Shown: positions 1-12,100 of the stretch, piece after piece
How the letters are laid out: every line of letters begins with the position of its first letter
Numbering within the stretch: position 1 is the first letter of the stretch
Source: Liolophura sinensis
Lineage: Eukaryota > Mollusca > Polyplacophora > Chitonida > Chitonidae
Reading direction: 5' to 3'
Length of the DNA: 64,000 bases
Assembly: GCF_032854445.1 (NCBI RefSeq)
Contig: NC_088295.1
Coordinates: 60,681,249-60,745,248, forward strand
Notes under the pieces: generated by a model
What the model was told of the DNA's origin: nothing
Database searches by the model: none
The model's input: only the letters and a program-made list of their open reading frames with translations
Made by a program: the position numbers and the translations under genes

Positions 1-56
1 TATTATGTAAAATCACTCAGACATCAGACTTTCTGTTGAAATTAACAGAGAAAAAT

Positions 57-105
57 ATGTTGAATGTAGATATTGTGTGGACTATCTTTGTGAGCTTGAT
101 TTTAT
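57..105 (+). CDS. Exon 1: start codon and signal peptide
   Basis: ATG at 57 opens a short hydrophobic reading frame (MLNVDIVWTIFVSLIL) ending in a GTGAGT donor at 106 in phase 1. The single T left over joins CC at 154 to give Ser, just before the Ig-like exon. The length and hydrophobic core fit a cleavable signal peptide. The following intron would be only 48 nt, which is short but usable. A possible acceptor (AACAG ending at 47) suggests the upstream 5' UTR may also be spliced. The alternative is that the true first exon lies left of the window. Confidence 0.5.
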
Positions 106-3100
106 GTGAGTATCAGTATAACAGTGAATTTATTTCTCTTTTATGAATCACAGCCCTTGAAATAAGGACAGAGGAATGTTCCATAATCATCGGAAACCCA
201 GTAGAAATCATCGGCAAGTACAAGTCACTTCCTGGCAATCCAGTGGATTGGCAAAGACAGGACAAGACAAGCGTTGGGACATGTCAACCAAATGGCCCCT
301 GTTACCCAACCCTGCCAGGATATAACATACATCAAAATAACTCTGGTCTTAACTATACATTGTTAATAACAGCTGCATCTCGTGTTGATGAAGGGTTGTG
401 GCAACTATTAGATGGCAGAACTAATCTCAGGACTTCCCTTAACTTCAAACGTAAGTATCAAGGGTATATTTCGGATAAGAAAAGTATACTCCAAGCATTT
501 TTTTATATTAACTAGTACACTTTAGATACTATTATGTTCATCAAATTACTGTCATTATTCAACTATTAGTAAATTAATCAGTCTGGGAATCCTATGTGAA
601 ATGGTTCACAAAATGTAAGATTTTACTAAACCTGGTAAACAACAAATCTTCGGCAAAGATAAAATGCAAATTTCTCCACGTACTCCCAGGTCAACAAAAG
701 AATTTTACCCAGCATGGGTTATGTTAAATTGGATTGTTAATTGAGTTTTTTGTATTTGGTGAGGCTGTGACGATAATAAGCAGATAGCGTGGCTACCAAA
801 AATGAATCCTTGATAGCTGGAGATGCTGGTACTATACGCCGGATGGATAAGAACTTCTTTATGAGACATTAGGTTTGACACCTTTGTTTAGATCCATCGT
901 TCACTTTATCTGAATGGCGTTTGTACAAAATAAAAAATTTTTTATTACTATTTTAACTCTGACTGCTTGTCGTGTTACGTTGTTTACATACATAATCGTC
1001 GATGACTTGTCGCGTGACTTGTGTGGGAGTAGTGGGAGTTACATTTCCACAAGCCTTCACTGATAATATGCAATACATGTACATACTTAGCTTACAAACT
1101 TCATTTGGTTGTAAGTTCTACTGTGTTTCTGATCTTATTATTCGATTTAATTAAAGTGTTACCATAAACTCAATATCTTGCCCAAAGTAAACCGACACCA
1201 TCCCCCAACGTAGATGTGTACCTGGCAAATATGACTTTAAGCCTTTCGAGTCTTCGTTAGGTTAAATTATTAACTATTAACAATGTTTGTATTATGCATA
1301 GAAAAAGTGCGAACAGACAACACTAAAACTTTGTTGTAAAAAAGATATAATTTGACCGGTATTTAATAAACTAAGTATTGTGCTTCACAATAATGATGTT
1401 CTTGGCGAGTTTACATGCCAGAATAGAAGAAAACCTTATGCAGATGTTAAATGACACTATCAAACTGGAATTACTTCTGTCAATCGGTGACAATTTTCAC
1501 CACCTCATTAATGCTCTCATAGAACCAAAAATATTATCAAAGAAATTGCAGTTTGAGTACTTTTTCTAATTCGTGATGTTAAATTCCACAAGCTTAGTGT
1601 CGACACAAAGAACTCATTGCCCCTGGTGAGGGCATAGTTCTTCAAAAATAAGTTGCATGCTGGACAATGGGCGTGGAGAGTAATTTGTTTCTCAGTGGCT
1701 GCACCAATCACCGGTTAGAGCAAACTCCATGCTATAACGCACCCAACTAGATCGCTTTAATTTCATAATATCCATTTCTAAATCTATGTGAGATTTCATT
1801 TAAGGTTATATTATACTAAAATGTGCGAACGATTTCAAATATCGCAGTGTCAGAAACAGGGTTTACAGTAAAGTCGACAGCAGTTCAGATAACTGGTGTC
1901 ACCCTCCTCCAAAACTCCGCTCAATACCCAGCACGCCTCTGGTATTTGAATACTTATGACGTCATACGAGGCAATTGGTACTTGCCGTCAAAACCGAGCT
2001 TATGGACTTTAATGTTATGAATCAGAAAAAAGTGTTCTAACTTCCTTTTTCTAGCAAGAATATGAACTTTAAACATATCCATGTGTAGAGGTTGTGTTGT
2101 TGTGTTTCACTCCCTGAAGGCAATTTTGGTAGCGAGCATGACTGATTTTGCAGACAGCTGAACATAGGTGACTCTCTAAACGAAATAGACTATGGACGTT
2201 AAATTCATGGAAGACTGTAGGTCACAAAAGACAGAGTCGACATAGAATTTTGGTTAATCGTTTTGTACTTATCCAATAATCACACTAATGAAACAAATGC
2301 GATGTTATGTGGGCCTGTCTACTTTTGAGAAATGGTGTATAGCTTTTTTGAGAGACCGAATTACGGTACGGTGTTGTCACAGAAAGTATCTTATTACATA
2401 CAATGCTATTAAACTACATGTACATGTATCCGCTTGCCTCTCTGTTATACATAATAGTTCCTTGTCTGAATTAAGATCGACATTCAGAGATCGTCTAAAT
2501 ACATTTTGTTAGATACTGGACAGCCTTATGTCATGCCTTGTCTGACTTAAGATCGACACTCAGAGATCGTCTAAATACATTTTGTTAGATACTGGAAAAC
2601 CTTATGCCATGCCTTGTCTGACTTAAGATCGACATTCAGAGATCGTCTAAATACATTTTGTTAGATACTGGAAAACCTTATGCCATGCCTTGTCTGACTT
2701 AAGATCGACATTCAGAGATCGTCTAAATACATTTTGTTAGATACTGGACAACCTTATGCCATGCCTTGTCTGACTTAAGATCGACACTCAGAGATCGTCT
2801 AAATACATTTTGTTAGATACTGGAAAACCTTATGCCATGCCTTGTCTGACTTAAGATCGACATTCAGAGATCGTCTAAATACATTTTGTTAGATACTGGA
2901 AAACCTTATGCCATGCCTTGTCTGACTTAAGATCGACATTCAGAGATCGTCTAAATACATTTTGTTAGATACTGGACAGCCTTATGTCATGTTACTCAGA
3001 TGCAGGCAGACAAAGATGTCAATATAATACAAACCGATAGAAGATAAAAATGATAAAACTATGTGCAGAAATGATGGGAGTTGGATGTTTTGGGTTGTGA

Positions 3101-6100
3101 CAAGATGCCGTTTTTCACCGGTTACGTGTGAACATTTGACAACTCTCACACAGTCGTCTCTGCGCTTGTGTCACTCTCTATGCTGTAAGTTTTTGGTGTC
3201 ATTATTTTTTTATTCATTTCATTTATTATTCCTTGAGTCAAAATGTTGAGAAGATCGTTAGGTTTGTATTTCCTCAATTATCACATGTATCATGTTCATG
3301 ACTATTCTCTACATATTCCACGTTCACCCACTGGTTGGCCTCTGAACGATACGCAGTGCAGATTTGAGTAACAGTGTCCTAAGTATACGTACACACGGAG
3401 TGAGACACAGCTCTGAAACATACTACTACTCAGCAAATGCAACCTTGTGCAAGTGTAACGAATCTAACTGTGTCTCCTACATGACAATTTTGTCCACATT
3501 TTCAGTCTGGAACATGACCAATAAAATAAGTATTTTTTTTAAATCTGTTCAGATCTCATCATGTCTACAAGAAGAAATGGTAGTATATATACGGATCTAT
3601 TAGTGAGAATCGACAGAGGCCCATTCTAGAGGCATGACAAATGTGAAGAAATTGCCGGAAGTAGTTTCACCCAAGTACGCCGTGTCAGTGCGCTTAACGA
3701 AATAGACGGTGTGTTATGGCCAAATATTAGCTTTCTTTCGTAATCTTTTCTTCATTGTTTTGCTCGGATTTATATGTCATGATTATGCATAGAATAAAAA
3801 TATTAATTATGTTTGGAGTCCTGCTTTCATTTCGTTTAGTTTCGTGTCACAAAAAGTTATCGAAAGCGCTTGCGCTATTTTGAGGATCTTGAGGGTAAAT
3901 GTCACAAAGCAGTCAGAACATTGATTGCCTGCCATAACGTATGTAGCGAAAAGATTTACACCATGTAATGTGGCCTATATTAATGTACTTGACAGCTCTT
4001 AATAACATTTAGGCCTACCTTACGGCAATCGAGCGCTTTGTTAGTCATCAAAATGATGAAAATAAAGAATGTGGAAGTTATCAGACGGCGGGTATGCCAT
4101 TTAACCTTGACCCCGGTGCTGCAGATAAAAGGCGTGCAGATAACCAAGTAGGCTTTCAGATTCATTCCTCGTGAGGAAGAGCTGAAATAATTAATTTATT
4201 CTATAATGTTATGACTATGTTATTCTATAAGTCGTAATTCTAGGCAATTTACGTGTATATACATATGCTTGTAGTCCTATATGTAACTACATGGATCTGT
4301 GTACCGGTAGGTCTGTGAAAGCCTATACATGTATGCACATGTATGTATGTCTTCGATTTTCTCAACCTGTTTCACTCAGTCAACTTCACAATTTCCAGGT
4401 GTACCTATTGCTGGGGACCCAAAATAGCGAAGTGTTGAGTATTTTCAAAAATTATCTGTAGCACTGCTTCATTCCTTGGGTTACCGCCCAATAGTTGATC
4501 TTCTTAACTGCGTTAATGCCAACAAACTTATTGTACAAAGTTGTTCATGGTCCGTTGAAGAATTTATCTGTTAAATTGTGGAATGAGCTGTTAATTACGT
4601 TTGCTATAAGTGATGAACATTTGGATATAATCCTGAAAAGATCGAAAAAAGGTTGACAGATTTTACATGAATTTTATATGTCCTTGCCATAATTGTTGAG
4701 ATACAACTATACAATGTAAGGACCAAAACATGTATTACATATGTTGCCTTGATATGTTGCCACATACGGCAGTGGTACAAATAGTGAAGATTTTCATGCT
4801 CATACTAGCCGAACAAATATAAATGATAACGACTTAATTGCAAAATAAATTTGAGAAAATTTACAATCTTACAGTATATCATAATACGACGTTCTGGTGC
4901 AATGCATTGTCTTTAATGAGGTAATGATGTCATAATGATGCTCGCCCACTGTAGCATGATTAACAGCTGTCCAGTATATAACATTGTTTTCAGACATAAA
5001 AACTACGTGAACATTTAGAACAACTGGACTTCTAATTATGTCGACTTTGCTGTTCAATTGCTCTTGGTCAAGGAATCAGAAATTAGAAGAACTCCCTGTG
5101 TACATAGTTATTGAACTATGTACCGTTTGCGGTCTCGTAAAAAAGTTGTCAACCAATAATCCTTTCACAAAACTTTTCTTTCAGATATGATTTTTTTTGG
5201 AAGTGATACACTGCCTTTAAATTTTCCACGCTATGATATTCGTGCTGCACATGCAATCATGGCCTAATTTTAACGCTTTAACATTCAACTTTTCAGTGTG
5301 CATTCACATTGTTTCCTTTGTTTGACCAGTAAACCTTAGAGCGGTAAATGTGAACTGTACTGCCTTCAACACAAGCAGTGGTGACACGAGGTCTGTGACA
5401 TGTTCTACAGATTGTTTAGAGGACGCTTTGGACATCTCATACAATATCTCGGTATAGTGAATGCATTTTACTTATTTATTTAATAGGTATTTTACGCCGT
5501 ACTCAAGAATATTTCACTTATATGACTGCGGCAGACATTATGGTCGGAGGAAACCGGGCTGAGCCCGGGGGAAACCCACGACCATTTTAATGAAGGTCTC
5601 TAAACGGATATTGATTTTAGTATTTGTCATTTTTTATAATGTTTATTTCTGCCATCTGATTTCTTTCCACCCGTGGAAAAGGTTTTTGCAACAATGTTTT
5701 AACTTTTCTCTCTATTTGTAGACTTTCGTATCTTTCAAACCAGTAAATTCCACTCGATTGATATTCCTTAAATAGTCTACGCGCGCGTTAGAAACACGGC
5801 TTTGTCTTTTCTATTTAGTGGCCGTTTTTTCATTTCCTACGAGAAAATAATATATTTTATTCCCACAGCTTTACTGCTTTTACTTCGTTACTTTTTGCGT
5901 AACTCCAGTCACTGAGTGGTAAAAAAGGCAGTACCTCGTGTCTAGCTGACTCAACAAACCCTTGATTAGCAAAAACGTATATTATGGGTTAATCATATAT
6001 TTTTTTTCTTTTTTTTTTTTGGAAATTTGACAGCATCCATCAATTATTATTGTTAGGACACATGCTTTTCGGTTCTATGTTTTATAGTTAAACTTCACGC

Positions 6101-9100
6101 GTTGTACCATTAGGCATTCCTAAGGCATGATCTTTGGTAATGTGTTCATGTTACCGTTAATCGGGAATATTGACTCACCATTTTTAGTAACTCGTGGACA
6201 GTGACCAGCTGTTACTCACATTTCGACGTTGTTTTACCTAAGTTTACTTAGGTCATGGTGCTAAGGTGTGTTAAAGCTGCTTTCCACCTAAGGATTTACA
6301 TAAACACTTAGAATAAAACTCTACCTGTAAATAACAAGATGTCGGCTTTCAACGGCTGTACACGTGCCCATCTGTCAACTACCACACTGTCGGACCTGCT
6401 CTATATCTTTATTTCCCATGCTGTAGTATTCTGATTAATGCCTAACCCGATATAACAATACATGGCAGCGCTATAGTACCCACCACGGGTCTAATTATGT
6501 CTTTTATTAACAATCCCATTTCATTTTAGGCCAACTTGCCCAAACCTCAAACCAACAACAACACTACAGGGTGCCCAAGTGGGGCTCGATATTCCTCGAC
6601 GATCCCTCTCGACAGCAACCTTCATAGCGGGATCTCGGAATTGTGTTACATATTGTCCAGCGGAAACTGTAACTATACACAGACCGATGACTGTACACCA
6701 GTTGTGATACGTAAGTACGTTTTCGAATACCATGTCACGTATTTTGCTATGTTACTAAACCAAGGCGAGCACAGACATCATGGCAGAGAAAGAAGGTCTA
6801 CTTTCCTAACTTTCCATGATAAACAAAATAGAAAATCATTTTGCCCACTGTACTAGCAGTTATGAAAACATCCCATTTTAGCCACACTTATGGTTATGGC
6901 CTTAGGTCGGATTCGACTGCAAAATATTGTCAACAATCTTACAGAGGCACTCATAGAATCCACATCAACCACAGAGCTAACAACACTAATCAGCTTGACT
7001 ACGGATGTCACTTTCACTGATTCGGTCCAGAGCACTGCTAGTGTAACCTCTGACACTCCTGTTTCTGACAATGTCGTTAAAAGTGGTAAGCATGATCGTT
7101 GTCGAGTGCTAGGGGTGTGGATTTCTTAATGTGGCAGGTTTATTTGTCATGATTTATTTACTTTTGTACATCATCTTAATAGTCTTTACTGCAAACCTTT
7201 CTTTCTTCTCCCTGTATTATGCCAAAGCTCGTCATGTGCATTCTTTTCTTTCTTTGTGATGTCGTGACAGATGGTACTTGAAGATGCCTCTCACCCATGC
7301 GGTCGCTGTGAGTTCAAGCCCAGCTCATGCTGGCTTCCTCTCCGGCCAGGCATGGGAAGGTCTATCACCAACCTAACGCTGGTCGTGGACTTCCCCAGGG
7401 CTGTGCCCGATTTCCTTCCACCATAATGCTGTCTGCCGTCGTATAAGTGAAATATTCCTGAGTACGGAGTAAGACACCAATAAAATAAATGAAATAAAAA
7501 CTACACGCTCATATTCAATTCGCCAATTAATGCGCTTGATGATTACTGGATTTTTACATTCTTAAACATTACTTGCTAAAAGACGATCTTCAAAAGTTCT
7601 AAAGTTGAAGAAAGTCGATATTATAGTGTGCGTAAAGAGACGGCGTTTATAAACCGTAAGCATTTTATGAATTGTTGACTGATATGTGGTACTTAGGTAA
7701 TTGTGCCTAACACAAGGCATTTATTATAGGCTGCATCAAAACAGATTAGAACAACGTTCATGTAATTTACCCCATTATTATGTGCTTCAGTGCTTGTAAA
7801 TCTCTTAGTTTTTTCATTTAACTTATTTTGCCCGAAAATTTAATGACTTCATTTTCCGGCAAAATGGTATGATCAAACAATGGGACTGTGTCAAACATCA
7901 ACTCCTTAATGTTAGTTTCGTTAATTGGAGCGTGCTAAGAAGGAATTTGTTTAAAACATGTGATGTGGTAAATAAATCATGACAATAAACATGCCACATT
8001 ACTGTCTATTAGGTAATAGACAGTTGTCCTAGGAAACGATTTTCTGCACATTTTCAGCTTTAATTTCGTCTTTCATGAGTATGCATATAAAGTATAATGC
8101 ATTGAATCGCACTCGCAACAAAAAAAAATTCCTTTATTCTAGGATGTAGAGTTGTCCAGTTTAAACAAGATACTCAAAGTGCGAGACGTCGTCAGTTTTG
8201 AGTGAAGTTATATGGTTGTACCCAAAACCTATTAAGGTGTTACTTCTCACCAGAGAAAATGTTTCAAAAGGGCTTTTACAACATGGGCACTCGGAATAGA
8301 TATAGAGGCAGTCTTTATGTTCACTTCAAAGCTGTACAACATACGTGTAGAATAAATGCTTAAAGTAATTTGGAAACAGCTTAAAAATAGTTGTGTCGTT
8401 TGATCAGTAAACATACATGGCGGGTTTTAACGATAAATGGACTTTCTTCCAGAGCCTACGACAACAACTATCCCTCCCACATCAACAGCTACTGGTAAGA
8501 TTCTGTTCTGAGCAGTTGGTGGGTTTATTAATACAGCACAACGTTATACATGCAGATTGTATTGCGAAATCAACCCAAAGCAATGTGGCCACCACAATTC
8601 CTATTTGTCTAGGTCATTCCACATTACTTGTATGTTTTTCTCTACATTTTTGTCAGTATGGTTTACACAATCTCTCACTGGTCAGGTTCCCAAGGCTAGC
8701 CATAAAGTTCTACACAAACAACCCAGTAGGGGGCAACTGGTCTCCACGTGATTTGCTTGTCGTTCGTGTGAGGAATAATCGTCATATAATGAATGTTCCA
8801 GTCTTATGGTCAATTTATACAAAGACCAGTGCAAGCAATTCTGCCCTCTCGACAGACTGGACTGAAATGCAGGAAACCTGCTAGGATTGTGCTTGTAATT
8901 AGACAATAGCAAACCACTTTAGCTCCGTTGGTTCTCTACGAGTACCAAAGTGTAGATGTAAAGCTTTTTTTACTCTAATTCTTGCAGTTTTCATGAGGGC
9001 ACATTATCCTCATGTTTCCCAAACATTTGTTTAATATGATGTCCTGTTGACATACAAGGGTGACGGACTATCATTGACGTTTACATGTTCTAAAACAATT

Positions 9101-12100
9101 TCCAGAAGCATCTAGCCCTTCTTCACTCGTTACAAGGAAAACTCCATCGATATGTACAAGCTGTTGTAAGACATGTACTTGATTTGAATAAGAATCTAGC
9201 TTTAGGGACACGCTCGTTTTCTCATTAACTATTTCTCTTAAATCGTGTTGTTTGCTCGCCTTGTGCAAGATACCTGGTCTTGGTGCACAATTTATTCTGC
9301 ATTTTGTTCCACAAATTTTCATTCCATTTTCTAAAAAACGGATGCAGAGGCTAATTGTCTCATCCGCCATGTTAAAAGTGAATTTGAGGGATGTATATCC
9401 TGTGTGTCACTCTGACTCCTTTGCTGGTCATTTGTTCATGTTTGATCACGTGTCTAATGTGAAAAGTGTCAGTTTCGAATATAAGTGTATATGGTTTGAA
9501 ACAATATCATTAACAACTTAAATTTCTTTTCGATGTATTCCTGCTTGATGGCGGAATTTTTTGATGGGTAAATGAAAAGACAAATCTATTTGTCAAATCT
9601 TTTAAATTATCTTCAGCTTCAGTAAAAATTACCCAACATATGGTTTCTGTGTTTCTACATCATTCACTTAAATATCATAGATTGTATTTCTCAAGTAGCG
9701 AATAAAGAAACGGAGAGCTGTGAGAAGCCCTTTGTGTATTAGGCAACTTATTTTAGGCCTACCATGCACTTCATCCATAGTCAGTAACACAAGTAATACG
9801 ACTTCTCAGCCACCTGGTAAGGCCATTCTGTCGTCCCTGAACCAGGCCCTAACACGTCTTGTCGCTTGAGAACTGCTGAGAACACTTTCCCCCAAGCCCT
9901 CCTTTCTGCATGTGCTTCAGGAGCTTTAAAGTCATCAGAGTACGAAAAGTGTCATCATAGTAAGCTATAAGGTAGTCTTATCTTCTGAGGGGAGAGCTTC
10001 CCAGAATAATGCTTTCCAACTTCCTAACAAAGTAATAAAAATGGGTTTGACGTTTTGCAAAATGCAACCTTCTTAATATCTCAATTGTTGCTTACAACTG
10101 CTGTCATAGAGATTTTAATCATGTATATAATGTATACATATCTTCACCTTACGCGTGAAGTTATGTGTTTTACCTCTGCATGTGGGTTTCGTTTTCCGAT
10201 AACAAACATCCGTGTTTGTATGTTTTTTAATTATCTTAGCATATCTAAGAAACACTTGGTCATACTGAGTACACAATACTTTCATGCAACCCTCACATCA
10301 TAGAAATAAATATACAATGTTTAAGAACATATTATAGTTACAGTATCTTTCAAACGACTGAGGGGAAAACTATTACAGGGAAACAATAATTATAATAACA
10401 ACAATATCATTACCAACAACGATAATATAAAGGTTCTTTTTGTGAGGGTACAAGAAAAATTTCACAGGTTTTCTTTAATCTATATTTACAAGTAGGTGTA
10501 TACATGTATGTATGTGTACATCTGGATCTACATTTGGAACATAATTTACAGAAAGACACGGTTAACTTGTATGAGGTTTTCTACACGGATGCCATATGTA
10601 AATAATACGTATCGCATAGAATGGTGGTGATAAACTACTAGCCAAATGACGATAAATATTAGTTTGTAAATCCCCTCTCTGTCACTACGAGTGATGACGA
10701 TAAACGTTCGGCCGCGCTCGTGTGCTTGTATATGCAATCGAAGTTTTCTTCCACTAATATGAAACATGTCTGCATACACACTAAACAACGATCAAATAAA
10801 TATTAGTTCTTTTGTCTCTTCAATGTCTATTGTGATAATTTTCAAACTGCCACGCAATGCATTTCTCAATCTTGTCTTTGTTCTTTACTCTCACGTCATT
10901 TTACACCAATCACCTTTGATTTCTCACATAAAGCAATGCATTATGCAATTTTATCCCTGGGTACACATACTTGTATTTTACTCTAAGTAATATGGAATTA
11001 ACTATATGGCATCTAACCTTGATTAGCCAATGACATTTTCTCTTTATTCGTTTTCAGGACCGCCTACGGCTTGTAAGTATGACATTGTTGTGATAATAAC
11101 ATGTGCACCTCTAGCTATGACATATTATATATGTGTATTACGCTTTTGGGTCAGTCAAGACGCAGATATTTATATGACACCAGTTAACTCTGGATATAAT
11201 ACATTTTTATAGTCATATTTCAGTAGGATACACGTTATTAGATAGTGATACAGGTGTAGTAGTTACTTCCATAAACGCTATGTATGCAATTTGCACATAT
11301 GACGTTATATAAACGTATGTTACATTTTGGCGCTATTGTTGTCCACGAGTGTTTTATTTTACGTATTGCCCAGTTTCTGGGAACAACAGTCGTGATAATG
11401 AAGATTAAGTCGGTGTATGAGGAAGTTATACACAGCTTATCTCTCCTGGTTTTAAGTAAGTTGAGCGTTGAGACTTGACTTCTAGGCTTTCTGATATGTA
11501 CTGCCTAAAGAACTACAACAATCAGAGAATGAACTTAAATTATTGGCGTTTTCTAAGCAAACAGATAGACTTTTCCTATTATACAGAGCAGACATGACCC
11601 TGTCCCGCTTCATAGGCTCTGGAAATTTGCATATTATCCTACAGCCTACTGGGCATAGATCAACGTATTAAAGCGTCAACTAATGTCAGATATATAAAAA
11701 AATCTATTCCATCACATCTCTATGAAAAGACCACAATAATACTTATAAGAACCAAATACCAGTATACACGATCCAATAGTATTATTTAAGATTGATCTAA
11801 TTATGTGCTAAGAATGAATGACTTTATGAATGGCTTTACGCCACGTCGGCAATGTTTCAGCCATATTGTGGAGATATTTGCTAAGACATGGGCAAGCGTG
11901 CAAACTCCTTTCTATTTCTGACATGTATAAACTATCATCTAGAACAATCCCGTGTGCATCTTGGGCATCATATTTGACGTTTCTGAAGATAAAAGAATAC
12001 TGAGCTTAGAAGATTTAATTCGTATCAAAAGTAATCAATTTGACACATATTTTTCCCGAAAATTCCTAAATTTTCTTCCAGGGACACAGAGGGCTTGTAG

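Noticed and set aside
1842-1890. Open stretch after ATCGCAG in the long intron
   Set aside because: Only weak donors, no supporting composition and no second copy to compare.
2460-2991. Regular repeats as a CRISPR-like array
   Set aside because: The whole 76-bp unit repeats head to tail with no unique spacers, and the genome is eukaryotic. It is a minisatellite.
6853-7071. Minus-strand frame opposite the Ser/Thr stalk exon
   Set aside because: Shadow of the plus-strand Ser/Thr coding exon, which has good splice sites and phase on its own strand.
9095-9150. Possible Ser/Thr exon (ASSPSSLVTRKTPS) after TTTCCAG
   Set aside because: The donor needed in copy A (GTACAA) is lost in copy B and the frame differs there, so there is no consistent exon.
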